From Serratia marcescens (GTDB lineage Bacteria; Pseudomonadota; Gammaproteobacteria; Enterobacterales; Enterobacteriaceae), in NCBI RefSeq assembly GCF_006715005.1, contig NZ_VFMJ01000001.1, forward strand, positions 1,116,001 to 1,180,000: DNA of 64,000 bases, read 5' to 3'. The notes beneath the pieces were generated by a model. That model was given only the letters and a program-made list of their open reading frames with translations. It was not told the origin of the DNA and did not search any database. Shown one piece after another: positions 27,911 through 37,008 of this stretch. Both the position numbers and the translations under genes were made by a program. Every line of letters starts with the position of its first letter. The first letter of the stretch is position 1.

Positions 27911-28141
27911 GTCACGGCTGGTCATTGGTTTGGATATTGCCGACGTTAATTATGAAATGGCGTGGGTGAGAATTGATATTTCATTGAAATTTAGCGGCGT
28001 TATTCTCTGCGTCATGGCTATTTATTAATGGCTAACGGGTTCCCATTGTCGCTATTTCAATGATTGCGTAGGCAATATAACGACTTATCTGAGTAGACAT
28101 TTCAATTAACGTAGTAGGACCTATCAGTCAAGGAGACAAAA

Positions 28142-28666
28142 ATGAGCACTAAAGCTTTAGTAGACTATTTTTTGAAGATTGAAGGTGTTGACGGTGAATC
28201 CCCTGACCAAACTTATCCGGGATGGATTCAGCTGCAAGCCTGGCAATGGGCGGAGGAAAATGCCGGGCGCTGGGGATTCGGCAGCGGCGGTGGTTCCGGC
28301 AAAGTCGAAATGAAAGACTTTGAATTCCGTATGGTAAGCAATAAGGCTTCGCCGAAGCTGTTTCTGATGTGCGCCACCGGCGAGCATATTCCTCAGGCAA
28401 AACTTGTTTGCCGTAAATCAGGCCAGGGTCAGCAAGATTTTATTGCCGTGACCTTCAGTAACTGCCTGGTTTCCTCATTCAAGACCGTGGGTAATATGCC
28501 GCTGAACTCCACCATCGGTACTGAAATCGATACCGTGCTGCCCACCGATGTTATCAAGCTGAATTTCGCACGTATCGAAGTTGAGTACAAAGAGCAAAAC
28601 AACGATGGCTCCATGGGTGCGGTGATTAAGACGGGGTATGACCTCAAGCTTAACGCTCGCATCTGA
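28142..28666 (+). CDS. hcp: T6SS tube protein Hcp (TssD)
   Basis: A 174-residue Hcp-family protein, the building block of the inner tube. Family features are VDYFLKIEGVDGESPD, IQLQAWQWAEENAG and KPLFLM-type strands (KLFLMCATGEHIPQA), with C-terminal VIKTGYDLKLNARI. AAGGAGAC precedes the ATG. The long gap before it and the hairpin after it suggest a separately expressed, abundant transcript. No effector domain is fused. Confidence 0.95.
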   Translation: MSTKALVDYFLKIEGVDGESPDQTYPGWIQLQAWQWAEENAGRWGFGSGGGSGKVEMKDFEFRMVSNKASPKLFLMCATGEHIPQAKLVCRKSGQGQQDFIAVTFSNCLVSSFKTVGNMPLNSTIGTEIDTVLPTDVIKLNFARIEVEYKEQNNDGSMGAVIKTGYDLKLNARI

Positions 28667-28696
28667 TCATTGATGTCGTAACACTTATTGCAGGCC

Positions 28697-28723
28697 GTCT
28701 GCCCGCAGATCTTGCGGGCAGAC
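28697..28723 (+). other. Perfect hairpin between hcp and tssE
   Basis: An 11-bp perfect stem (28697-28707 with 28713-28723, loop GATCT) lies 30 bases past the hcp stop. There is no T run after it. It may partly stop transcription or protect the hcp mRNA, giving more Hcp than the downstream parts. Confidence 0.6.
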
Positions 28724-28747
28724 ACAATCATTACCGCGAGGTGTTAA

Positions 28748-29194
28748 ATGAAAACGTCATTACCCATGTTATTCGATAAGCTCAGCGTGAGAAATCAAAG
28801 CGGCAGCGCCGATAATTGGCGGCGCGTCCTGGTGCGCGATATCGAATTTTTATTGAATGACGCATCGCGCAGCGCAGATTTAAAACTTCACGATTATGCG
28901 CACAGCGAAAGCTCGGTATTGAATTATGGCCTGCCGTCGCTGAGCCAACGAATACCGATTAATACCGATCCGCTAACGCTGGCGAGACATATACAAAGAA
29001 TTATTACGTCTTTTGAGCCGCGGCTGGATCCGAAAACGATTCGCGTGGTGCCGGTAGTGAATGAGCGTCAATCGTATGTATTGGCGATCTTATTCGATAT
29101 CTATGGCACCTGCTCATTACCGGGTGACGAAATGCTGGTGAATTTGCGCATAGCTCTTGATTATTCCTGTGGCGCCGTACACGTATTTGATTAA
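28748..29194 (+). CDS. tssE: T6SS baseplate protein TssE
   Basis: A 148-residue gp25-like baseplate protein. It has the RDIEFLLNDASRSADL opening, then SVLNYGLPSLSQ with the following helix, and the late EMLVNLRIALDYSCG seen as LRIALDYSCGAVHVFD. GAGGTG precedes the ATG. It forms the baseplate wedge with TssF, TssG and TssK. Confidence 0.9.
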   Translation: MKTSLPMLFDKLSVRNQSGSADNWRRVLVRDIEFLLNDASRSADLKLHDYAHSESSVLNYGLPSLSQRIPINTDPLTLARHIQRIITSFEPRLDPKTIRVVPVVNERQSYVLAILFDIYGTCSLPGDEMLVNLRIALDYSCGAVHVFD

Positions 29195-29205
29195 TAGAGG
29201 TGACT

Positions 29206-31047
29206 ATGTTCAGTGAGCGTTTTCTCCAATTATATAATGATGAGCTGCGTTATTTTCGCGAGGCCGGCCGCCAGTTCGCCTCTTCGCATCCCCAGGTCGC
29301 TCAGCATTTAGGCATGCATATCGACGGCGTGCTGGATCCTTTCGTCGAGCGCCTGTTGGAGGGCTCTGCTTTTCTTTGCACCCGCATCCAGGAAAAGCTG
29401 AACAACGAGCAGCCGGAATTCGCCTTGCAAATGCTTTCGCGCCTGGCGCCCTTGTGGTACACGCCGGTTCCCGCGATCGCCACCGTCGCGATTAAGCCCG
29501 ATCTCTCTTTCCCTCAGTGGCACAGCCAGGTCGATCTGCCGCGTGGGAGCCGCATGACCCTCAACGATATCTCGCTGAACAACAAACCCGCCACCTTCAC
29601 CACGGCGCGGCATATTAAAGTGCAGCCCGTTGAGATTGCACTGGCGGAATGCGAAATTTTGCCGCCACATCATTTGCCCGACGGCGCTGCCAGGCATATG
29701 CAAGACTGTTCGGCCTACGTCAGAATCGGCCTGACCACGCACGGCGTGTTGCCCGTCTCGGAACTGGATCTCGAGCCGCTGCACCTGACGTTGGCGGAAG
29801 ATACGGTGCGGGCCAATCAGCTGATGGCCGCGCTGCTTAATCGCACCTTGCGCATCGTGCTATGGGCGAAAAACGACGACCGGCCGATCGTCAAAGTCTT
29901 GCAACCGAACAGCCTGCGTCTGGGTGGCGTCGGCGATGAAGAGGCGTTGTTGCCCACCGCGGTGGGGGAATTGCCCGGCAACCGGCTGATGCGCGAGTAC
30001 TTTGCGGCACCGAGCCGCTTCTTCAGCCTCGAGCTGCATGGCGTGCAGGATTTTCTGCGTCAATGCGAACGCGTCCATGAGTTCGAAATCTTGTTCGCGC
30101 TTGAGCAACGCCCGCTAACGCTGATCGGTCGCGTCAACGCCAGGGATTTTCATCTTTTCGCGACCCCGGTCATCAACCTGTATCGCCGCCATTGCTCACC
30201 GGTGCTGCTGACGGGAGAGCGCACGGAGCATCAGCTGGTGGTCGATCGTTTGAACACCTCGCTGTATGAGATTCATAGCGTCAAACAGGTGAAGGGCATG
30301 CTGCCAGACGGCAACCCGGTGATTTTCTCTTCGCTGCGGGCCGACGTGCATTACGACTGCGAGCGGGAGCCGGCGGGTTATACGCTGCACCGCCGTCGCG
30401 AGCCGTCGCCATCCAAATACAACAACCCGCACCTGCCCAACGAAGATACCTTTATCGCCATCTCGCCGGGCAAAAGCGGCATCGACATCGACGACATCAC
30501 CTCACTCAGCGTCGAGGCGCTGGTCTGCGAACGGCATCTGGTGCCTGCGCACCTGCAGCAACCGCATTTCCAGCTGGAAACGGCGATGCCGATCCACCAG
30601 GTGGAGATCGTCCGCTACCCGAGCAACCCCGTCGCGGTGCCGAACATCAGCCAGGCGTGGCAAGCGATCCAGATGTTGGCTTCCAATCCTTTGCGCCATG
30701 CGCGCCCTGACGTGCAGGATTGCTCGGCGCTGTTGCGCGACTGGCTGTCGTTGTTCTGCCATCAGGACGACTCCAGCCAGCGCAAACGCATCGCCAGCAT
30801 CAAAAATGCCTGGGTGGAACACCACTTCGAACGCAATCAGGGGCCGGGGCCGCTCGCCTGGATCCGTGGGGCCGAGATCGCCGTCAACTTAAGCGCCAAC
30901 CATCATGCCGACCACGGCGCCTATTTGTTCGGCAAAATCTTGCACCACGCGCTGAGCCAATACGGCGATTTGAACCAAACGTTGAGCATGAAGCTGTTGC
31001 TGGATGGGGAAACCCACGCCGACTGGGGGGCGCTCTACTATGGCTGA
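29206..31047 (+). CDS. tssF: T6SS baseplate protein TssF
   Basis: A 613-residue VasA/ImpG-family baseplate protein. Family marks are FLQLYNDELRYFREAGRQFA at the start, HPQVAQHLGM, VERLLEGSAFLCTRIQEKL and the GSRMTLNDIS region. The ATG at 29206 has AGAGGTG upstream; a GTG two codons earlier is less likely. Its end overlaps tssG by 8 bases. Confidence 0.94.
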   Translation: MFSERFLQLYNDELRYFREAGRQFASSHPQVAQHLGMHIDGVLDPFVERLLEGSAFLCTRIQEKLNNEQPEFALQMLSRLAPLWYTPVPAIATVAIKPDLSFPQWHSQVDLPRGSRMTLNDISLNNKPATFTTARHIKVQPVEIALAECEILPPHHLPDGAARHMQDCSAYVRIGLTTHGVLPVSELDLEPLHLTLAEDTVRANQLMAALLNRTLRIVLWAKNDDRPIVKVLQPNSLRLGGVGDEEALLPTAVGELPGNRLMREYFAAPSRFFSLELHGVQDFLRQCERVHEFEILFALEQRPLTLIGRVNARDFHLFATPVINLYRRHCSPVLLTGERTEHQLVVDRLNTSLYEIHSVKQVKGMLPDGNPVIFSSLRADVHYDCEREPAGYTLHRRREPSPSKYNNPHLPNEDTFIAISPGKSGIDIDDITSLSVEALVCERHLVPAHLQQPHFQLETAMPIHQVEIVRYPSNPVAVPNISQAWQAIQMLASNPLRHARPDVQDCSALLRDWLSLFCHQDDSSQRKRIASIKNAWVEHHFERNQGPGPLAWIRGAEIAVNLSANHHADHGAYLFGKILHHALSQYGDLNQTLSMKLLLDGETHADWGALYYG

Positions 31048-32068
31048 TATGTCGCTGATGCGCGAAACGGCGCTGTCATTGGAGCCGGCGCCAGCGCCGG
31101 GGGCACAAGGCGAAAGCGTGGGCCAGGCCGAAATTCGCGGGCTGTCCAATCGACAGGATTTCTTCGAGCTGCTGCGGCGCATCGAACGCGCGCAGCCGGA
31201 TGCGCCGCGGCTCGGCGTCTCCAACGATCGCAGCCGCGAAAGGCTTTGCATCACCCAGCCGGCGGATATGGGCTTCGCCTCGCGTGAAATCGCCTCCATC
31301 GTACAACGCCCTACGCAGGTGCTGATTCAGGCGCGGCATTTCGGCATGTTTGCCCCATACGGCCCGCTGCCGATCCACGTGACCGAGCACGCGCGCACCG
31401 AAGTCATCGCCAGGCGCAATCAGGCGTTCCAGCAGTTCGTCGGCATCGTCAGCCAGCGCTTCGCCGTACTGCATTACCGGGCCTGGGCGCAGCTGAAGGC
31501 GATGATCGGGCATGACCATGACGATGACAAAAACCCGTTTTTGCATCATTTGCGTCAGACGGTGGGCGTCGACACGACGTTGGCCGTGAACCCGCATATC
31601 CAGCGCCTGCGCGAAGCCTACCCCGGCATTTATCTGCCGGGCCGCCGCTCGCTGCGCCAGCTTAACAAGATGCTGGCGGCGTACTTCGCCGTTCCCATCG
31701 AAATTACGCCGCGCTACGCCAAATGGATCGACGACGGCAAAAAAAACGGCAGCCAAAAGCTGGGCAAGCTGGGGAGCACGCGCATCGGTAGCCGCTTTTT
31801 CGATGCCCAGTACGGCGCGCATATTCAAATCGGGCCGCTGGGAGCCCCGCATTATCAGCAGTATCAGCGCGGCAGCCGGCGGCTGCAGGCGCTGGTGAGT
31901 ATCTGCCATGACTTCACGAGCCATCAGCTGATGCTGGACGTCAGCCTGCTGATCGCCACGGAGCCCGGCATGGCGGCGCAGCTGGGCGGCAAGTCGCTGA
32001 GTAAAGACAGCTGGCTGAAACCTAAGACAGGGACGTTTAGGCAGCTGGTTTATCAATCAACAACTTAA
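31040..32068 (+). CDS. tssG: T6SS baseplate protein TssG
   Basis: A 342-residue VasB/ImpH-family baseplate protein. It has FFELLRRIERAQPDAPRLG near residue 45, then FGMFAPYGPLPIHVTEHAR and the C-terminal DVSLLIATEPG and the LGWTSWL-like end replaced here by SKDSWLKPKTG. The ATG at 31040 overlaps the end of tssF; the frame upstream of it is not real. Confidence 0.93.
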   Translation: MADMSLMRETALSLEPAPAPGAQGESVGQAEIRGLSNRQDFFELLRRIERAQPDAPRLGVSNDRSRERLCITQPADMGFASREIASIVQRPTQVLIQARHFGMFAPYGPLPIHVTEHARTEVIARRNQAFQQFVGIVSQRFAVLHYRAWAQLKAMIGHDHDDDKNPFLHHLRQTVGVDTTLAVNPHIQRLREAYPGIYLPGRRSLRQLNKMLAAYFAVPIEITPRYAKWIDDGKKNGSQKLGKLGSTRIGSRFFDAQYGAHIQIGPLGAPHYQQYQRGSRRLQALVSICHDFTSHQLMLDVSLLIATEPGMAAQLGGKSLSKDSWLKPKTGTFRQLVYQSTT

Positions 32069-32084
32069 TATAAGGAAATTTAAG

Positions 32085-34670
32085 GTGTATCAACGAGAAC
32101 GTCTTTTTTCGCGATTGGGCCACTTTGCTTATCAGTCCTTCGTTGAAGCGACCAAGCTGTGCCGGACCTTCAGGCACGAATACGTGGAGCTTGAACACTG
32201 GCTGAAAGTTCTGGTGGACAAGGAACGCGGCGACTTGCCGCTGATCCTGGCGCACTACGCCATCAATAGCCAGCGCATCAGCGATGCGTTGGATCGCATT
32301 CTGCATACCTTGCCAAACCGCACGAATGCGGTGGTGGATCTGTCGACGCAGCTGGAAACGGTGGTGGAAAGGGGGCTGCTGATGAGCCAGCTCGCCGAAA
32401 CGCCGTCCGGCGGCGTGCGCACCATCCATATTCTGGTCGGCATTCTGCAGGATCCCACGCTGCAGCGCAGCCTGTACCGGCTGAGCGACGAGTTCAAAAA
32501 GCTGCCGATCCCGCAGCTGTTCGACGATTACCCGGCGATTCTGGCGGAGTCCGTCGAGCATGAGGAAGAGGAAGAGGAAGTCTACAGCGTCCACGGCGAG
32601 GCGCCGGATGCGTCCGAGACGGTCGAAATACTCGATAAATGGTGCGCGGACCTGACCCGCCAGGCGCGCGACGGTGAAATCGACCCGGTGATTGGCCGCG
32701 AAGCGGAGCTGCGCCAGGTGATCGACATTTTGCTGCGCCGTCGGCAGAACAACCCGATTTTGGTGGGCGAAGCCGGGGTCGGCAAAACGGCCGTGGCGGA
32801 AGCGCTGGCCTGCAAGATAGCGCAAGGACAGGTGCCGCCGCTGCTGCAGGGGGCCCGGCTGCTGTCTTTGGATCTGGGGCGCATGCAGGCCGGGGCGAGC
32901 ATGAGAGGGGAGTTCGAATCGCGCCTGAAAGCGCTGATCGACGCCATTGCGCATTCGTCTGTGCCGGTGATCCTGTTCTGCGATGAAGCGCATACGCTGG
33001 TGGGCGCCGGCGGGCAGGCCGGCACCGGCGATGCCGTCAACCTGTTGAAGCCGATGCTGGCCAGGGGCGCGCTGCGCATGGTGGCGGCGACCACCTGGTC
33101 GGAATACAAACAGTTCATCGAGCCGGATGCCGCGCTGACGCGCCGCTTCCAGTACGTGTTGGTTTCAGAGCCGGACGAAGAGAATGCGGTGAACATGATG
33201 CGCGCCATCGCCCCGCATTTTGCGCAGCACCACAGCGTCAAGATCCGCGAATCGGCGCTGCAGGCGTCGGTGCATTTGTCGCTGCGCCATCTGCCGTCGC
33301 GGCAGCTGCCGGACAAGGCCATCAGCCTGCTGGACACCGCCTGCGCGCGGGTGGCGCTGAGCCAGCATGCGCAGCCTGAAAAAATCGAGTCGCTCGAGGC
33401 CGGGCTGGCAGTGAAGCGTACCGAAATGAGCGGCCTGCAGGAAGAAAGCAAATTCGACGATCTGGCGCTCACCCGCATCAGCGAATTGCAGCAGACGCTC
33501 AGCGAGATGGAAGGGGAGCTGGATGCGCTGCGTCGGCGACAAGAACAGGAACAGCAGGCGGTCACCACCTTGCTCGATGCGGAGCGGCAGTCGCCGGAGC
33601 GTTTGCCACAGCTGGCCACCGAATTGGGCGAGCTGCAAGACGGCGGCCTGCCGTTGGTCTATCCGTGGGTGGACGACCGCGTCGTGGCGGAGGTGCTGTC
33701 GGATTGGACCGGCATCCCCACCGGCCGCATGCTGCAAAGCGATCTGGACAATGCGCTCAACCTCAACCAGCTGTTGAGCCGCCAGATTTTCGGCCAGCAG
33801 ACGGCGATCGATGAAATCGCGCAGGCGGTGAGGATCTCCCGCGCCGGCATCCAAGCGCACGATCGGCCGTTGGGCGTTTTCATGCTGTCCGGCCCGAGCG
33901 GCGTCGGTAAAACGGAAACCGCGTTCGCCCTGGCGGAGGCGATGTACGGCGGCGCGCATAACCTGATCGTCTTCAATATGAGCGAGTTTCAGGAGTCGCA
34001 CACCGTCTCCACGCTGAAGGGGGCGCCGCCGGGCTATGTCGGCTATGGCAAGGGCGGCAAATTGACGGAGGCGGTGCGGCGCAAACCCTATTCCATCGTG
34101 CTGCTCGACGAATTCGACAAGGCGCATCCCGACATCCATGAGGCGTTTTATCAAGTCTTTGACAAGGGCGTGATGGAAGACGGCGAAGGCCGCATGATCA
34201 GCTTCCGCCAGTGCTTTATTTTGATGACCAGCAACATCGGCGCCGGCGAAATAGAAGCGACGCTGGCGGAAACGCCGGAGCTGAAAACCGAGGCGCTGCG
34301 CCCGATGCTGCACGACGTCTTGGCGCGCTTTTTCCCGGCGGCGCTGTTGGCGCGCATGAACGTCATTCCTTACGTGCCGCTTTCCACCGAAGCGATAACC
34401 CATATCGCCACCAAACAGATTTCACGTTTACAGCAACGTTTGCACAAAGAAGTGGGCGTGTCGCTGGTGCTGGAAGGCGACATCCCAGGCTGGATCGCCA
34501 AACGCATCAGCGCCCATCCATCGCGCGGAAGAGCGGTCGAGTCGCTGCTGCAGCAGGCGATCCTGCCGCCTATCAGCAATGAAGTGCTGCAGCGCAAACG
34601 GACGGGACAGGAACTGCAGAATATCCAACTCATGGTCGAGAACGATAGCTTAAGTGTTTATTTCGACTGA
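32085..34670 (+). CDS. tssH: T6SS ATPase ClpV (TssH)
   Basis: An 861-residue AAA+ unfoldase that disassembles the contracted sheath. It has an N-terminal Clp-N domain (SFVEATKLCRTF), a first AAA domain with Walker A GEAGVGKTAVAEAL (about residue 227), a coiled middle domain (about 430-520) and a second AAA domain with GPSGVGKTETAFAL (about 602) and IVLLDEFDKAHPDI. The start is a GTG at 32085, with TAAGGAA upstream. It is complete. Confidence 0.95.
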   Translation: MYQRERLFSRLGHFAYQSFVEATKLCRTFRHEYVELEHWLKVLVDKERGDLPLILAHYAINSQRISDALDRILHTLPNRTNAVVDLSTQLETVVERGLLMSQLAETPSGGVRTIHILVGILQDPTLQRSLYRLSDEFKKLPIPQLFDDYPAILAESVEHEEEEEEVYSVHGEAPDASETVEILDKWCADLTRQARDGEIDPVIGREAELRQVIDILLRRRQNNPILVGEAGVGKTAVAEALACKIAQGQVPPLLQGARLLSLDLGRMQAGASMRGEFESRLKALIDAIAHSSVPVILFCDEAHTLVGAGGQAGTGDAVNLLKPMLARGALRMVAATTWSEYKQFIEPDAALTRRFQYVLVSEPDEENAVNMMRAIAPHFAQHHSVKIRESALQASVHLSLRHLPSRQLPDKAISLLDTACARVALSQHAQPEKIESLEAGLAVKRTEMSGLQEESKFDDLALTRISELQQTLSEMEGELDALRRRQEQEQQAVTTLLDAERQSPERLPQLATELGELQDGGLPLVYPWVDDRVVAEVLSDWTGIPTGRMLQSDLDNALNLNQLLSRQIFGQQTAIDEIAQAVRISRAGIQAHDRPLGVFMLSGPSGVGKTETAFALAEAMYGGAHNLIVFNMSEFQESHTVSTLKGAPPGYVGYGKGGKLTEAVRRKPYSIVLLDEFDKAHPDIHEAFYQVFDKGVMEDGEGRMISFRQCFILMTSNIGAGEIEATLAETPELKTEALRPMLHDVLARFFPAALLARMNVIPYVPLSTEAITHIATKQISRLQQRLHKEVGVSLVLEGDIPGWIAKRISAHPSRGRAVESLLQQAILPPISNEVLQRKRTGQELQNIQLMVENDSLSVYFD

Positions 34671-34734
34671 TTTTTAATTTACCGCCGGCCCGCAAACGCG
34701 GGGCGGGGTTCGATATCGGATCAGAGAGGTTGTT

Positions 34735-36996
34735 ATGCCTTTAATCGAAATTGATAACCCGGTGTTAGCCGAATTAAATGCGTTTCCACTCAGCTTCACC
34801 ACCCAAGAAGGGTTGTCGAGCAACTCGCAGTATTCGCTCGAATTTGAATGCGAACAGGCGGACGTGGATTATGAATCCTTGCTGGGTGAAGGGATCCGCA
34901 TCCAGATAGAAAGGCCGGATTTCGGCTCGCGGCCTTTCTACGCTTACGTGATCGGCGCGTCCGATGCAGGGCAGCATCAGGATAAGTTCGTGTACAAACT
35001 GGAGCTGAGCACCTGGCTGTGGTTTTTGATGCAGAACCGCAACAGCCGTATTTTCCAGGATCTGAACGTGCTCGACATCATCGAGCAAATCTTCTCTCGC
35101 TACGGCTTTGCCGACTACCGTCTGGATATTCAAGGCACCTATCCGACGCGTGAGTATTGCGTGCAATTTTCCGAAACGGATTTCGCGTTTATCAGCCGCC
35201 TGCTGGAAGACGAAGGCATCTGGTATTACTTCGATCACGCCGAGGATAAACACACGCTGGTGATCACCGACCGGCAGGATTTCGACGATCTGGATTTCGG
35301 TTACGCCGTGTTGCCGTTCATGCCGGACAGCGAAGAAAACCGCGCCATCCGCGAAGGGATCCAGCGCATCCAGCGTTCCCGCAAAGTGCGTCCGAATGAA
35401 ATCGTGCTGCGCGACTTCGACTTCCAGAACCCGCGCAAGAACCTGCAAACCAAGGTGGAAGAGAGCCGCCTCGGCCTGCAGAACACGCCGCTGGAGTGGT
35501 ACGACTACGCTGCGGGCTATGTGGATACCGAACGCGGCGAGAATCTGGCGCGTTTGCGCCTGGAAGAAATGCAAAGCGACGGCCACCTGCTGTTTGGCGA
35601 GAGCAACGCCGTCGGGTTGATGGCCGGCAAGGATTTCTCCTTGATTTTGCACCCGGACGCCAACCGCAACCGCCGCTTCAAACTGACCCGCTGCGACTAT
35701 GTGTTCGTGCAAGATGGCCCCGACAGCAGCAGCGACGGCCGCAACGTGACCTGCCGTTTCAACGCCTTGAACGACGACGTGGCGTTCCGCCCGCTGCGCG
35801 AGACGCCCAAGCCACAGATGCCGGGCATCCAGAGCGCCACCGTGGTCGGCGCGCCCAATTCCGAAGTGCATACCGACAAGTTTGCGCGCATTCGCGTGCA
35901 CTTCCACTGGGATCGCTACAAAACCACCGAGGAAGACAGCTCGTGCTGGATCCGCGTGGTGCAGGCCTGGGCGGGGAAAGGTTGGGGCGTGATCGCCATG
36001 CCGCGCGTTGGCCAGGAAGTGTTGGTGACCTATGTCGACGGCGATCTCGATCGTCCGATGGTCACGGGTATTGTCTACAACGGTGATAACCCGCCGCCTT
36101 ATCAGTTGCCTGAATACATCAACTACTCGGGGATGGTGTCGCGTTCGCTGCGCTTCGGCAAGCCGCAGCACGCCAGCCAGCTGACCTTCGATGACAACCG
36201 CAACAACGAACGCGTCATGCTGCACGCCGAGCGCGATCTGCAAACCACGGTGGAGCGTAACCAGGCCACCGAGGTGGGGATGGACAAGTTCGACATCATT
36301 CGCCGCACCTTTACGGACTGGTTCACCAACCACGTCTCTTACAAAGATTACGTTTTCAGCATTACCGGGTTTGACGCGTCGATTAAAGGCGTCAGCGCCT
36401 CGATGACCGGCGTCAGCCTTACCGCTACCGGCGTCAGCACCTCGTTTACCGGCGTCAGCACCTCGTTCACCGGCGTGAGCACCTCGTTTACCGGCGTGAG
36501 CACCTCGTTCACCGGGTTGAGTACCTCGTTTACCGGGCAAAGCACCAGCTGCACCGGCGTCTCGAACTCGATGACCGGCGAAAGCAACTCCTTTACCAGC
36601 ATCAGCAACAGCATGACCGGCGAAAGCAACAGCTACACCACGGTCAGCACCAGCCAGACCGGCAGCAGCACCAGCTTTACCGGCGTAAGCGTGAGCACCA
36701 CCGGCTCATCGACCAGCACCACCGGCTGCAGTATCAGCACCACCGGTTCGTCGACCAGCACCACCGGTTGCAGCATCAGCACCACCGGCAGCAGCGTGAG
36801 CACCACCGGCAGCAGCGTCGGCACTACCGGCAGCAGCGTCAGCAGCACCGGCAGCAGCGTCAGCAATACCGGCAGCAGCGTCAGCAATACCGGCAGCAGC
36901 ACCAGCACGACGGGGGTGTCCATCAGCTACACCGGCGCCTCACTGTCCGAGACCGGCGTCGATTTGAAAAAAGTCGGGATGCAAAGCAAAAACTAA
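34735..36996 (+). CDS. vgrG: T6SS spike protein VgrG (TssI) with a heptad-repeat tail
   Basis: A 753-residue spike protein. Residues 1-370 are the gp27-like part (NSQYSLEFECEQADVDYESLLG, REYCVQFSETDFAFISRLLEDEGIWYYF cut here as ETDFAFISRLLEDEG). The gp5 OB-fold follows (KFARIRVHFHWDRYK, then SCWIRVVQAWAGKGWG and PRVGQEVLVTYVDGD). The usual C-terminal beta-prism is replaced or extended by 29 serine- and threonine-rich heptads (residues about 543-745). No enzymatic domain is visible. It caps the Hcp tube and carries the PAAR-like tip. Confidence 0.94.
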   Translation: MPLIEIDNPVLAELNAFPLSFTTQEGLSSNSQYSLEFECEQADVDYESLLGEGIRIQIERPDFGSRPFYAYVIGASDAGQHQDKFVYKLELSTWLWFLMQNRNSRIFQDLNVLDIIEQIFSRYGFADYRLDIQGTYPTREYCVQFSETDFAFISRLLEDEGIWYYFDHAEDKHTLVITDRQDFDDLDFGYAVLPFMPDSEENRAIREGIQRIQRSRKVRPNEIVLRDFDFQNPRKNLQTKVEESRLGLQNTPLEWYDYAAGYVDTERGENLARLRLEEMQSDGHLLFGESNAVGLMAGKDFSLILHPDANRNRRFKLTRCDYVFVQDGPDSSSDGRNVTCRFNALNDDVAFRPLRETPKPQMPGIQSATVVGAPNSEVHTDKFARIRVHFHWDRYKTTEEDSSCWIRVVQAWAGKGWGVIAMPRVGQEVLVTYVDGDLDRPMVTGIVYNGDNPPPYQLPEYINYSGMVSRSLRFGKPQHASQLTFDDNRNNERVMLHAERDLQTTVERNQATEVGMDKFDIIRRTFTDWFTNHVSYKDYVFSITGFDASIKGVSASMTGVSLTATGVSTSFTGVSTSFTGVSTSFTGVSTSFTGLSTSFTGQSTSCTGVSNSMTGESNSFTSISNSMTGESNSYTTVSTSQTGSSTSFTGVSVSTTGSSTSTTGCSISTTGSSTSTTGCSISTTGSSVSTTGSSVGTTGSSVSSTGSSVSNTGSSVSNTGSSTSTTGVSISYTGASLSETGVDLKKVGMQSKN
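36361..36969 (+). repeat. 29 tandem heptad codon repeats in vgrG
   Basis: Exactly 29 units of 21 bases (609 bases) encode the pattern x-T-G-x-S-x-S. Early units are mostly FTGVSTS and later ones TTGSSVS or NTGSSVS. Nearly identical units lie next to each other, as expected when such arrays grow and shrink by slippage or unequal exchange. Confidence 0.9.
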
Positions 36997-37008
36997 CGAG
37001 GCGCGGCA

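Noticed and set aside
34774..36540. 588-codon minus-strand frame opposite vgrG
   Set aside because: Shadow frame created by codon bias and by the repeat array.
36361..36969. CRISPR-like or satellite array
   Set aside because: Units are 21 bases with no spacers, stay in the vgrG reading frame and encode a regular peptide heptad, so this is a coding repeat.
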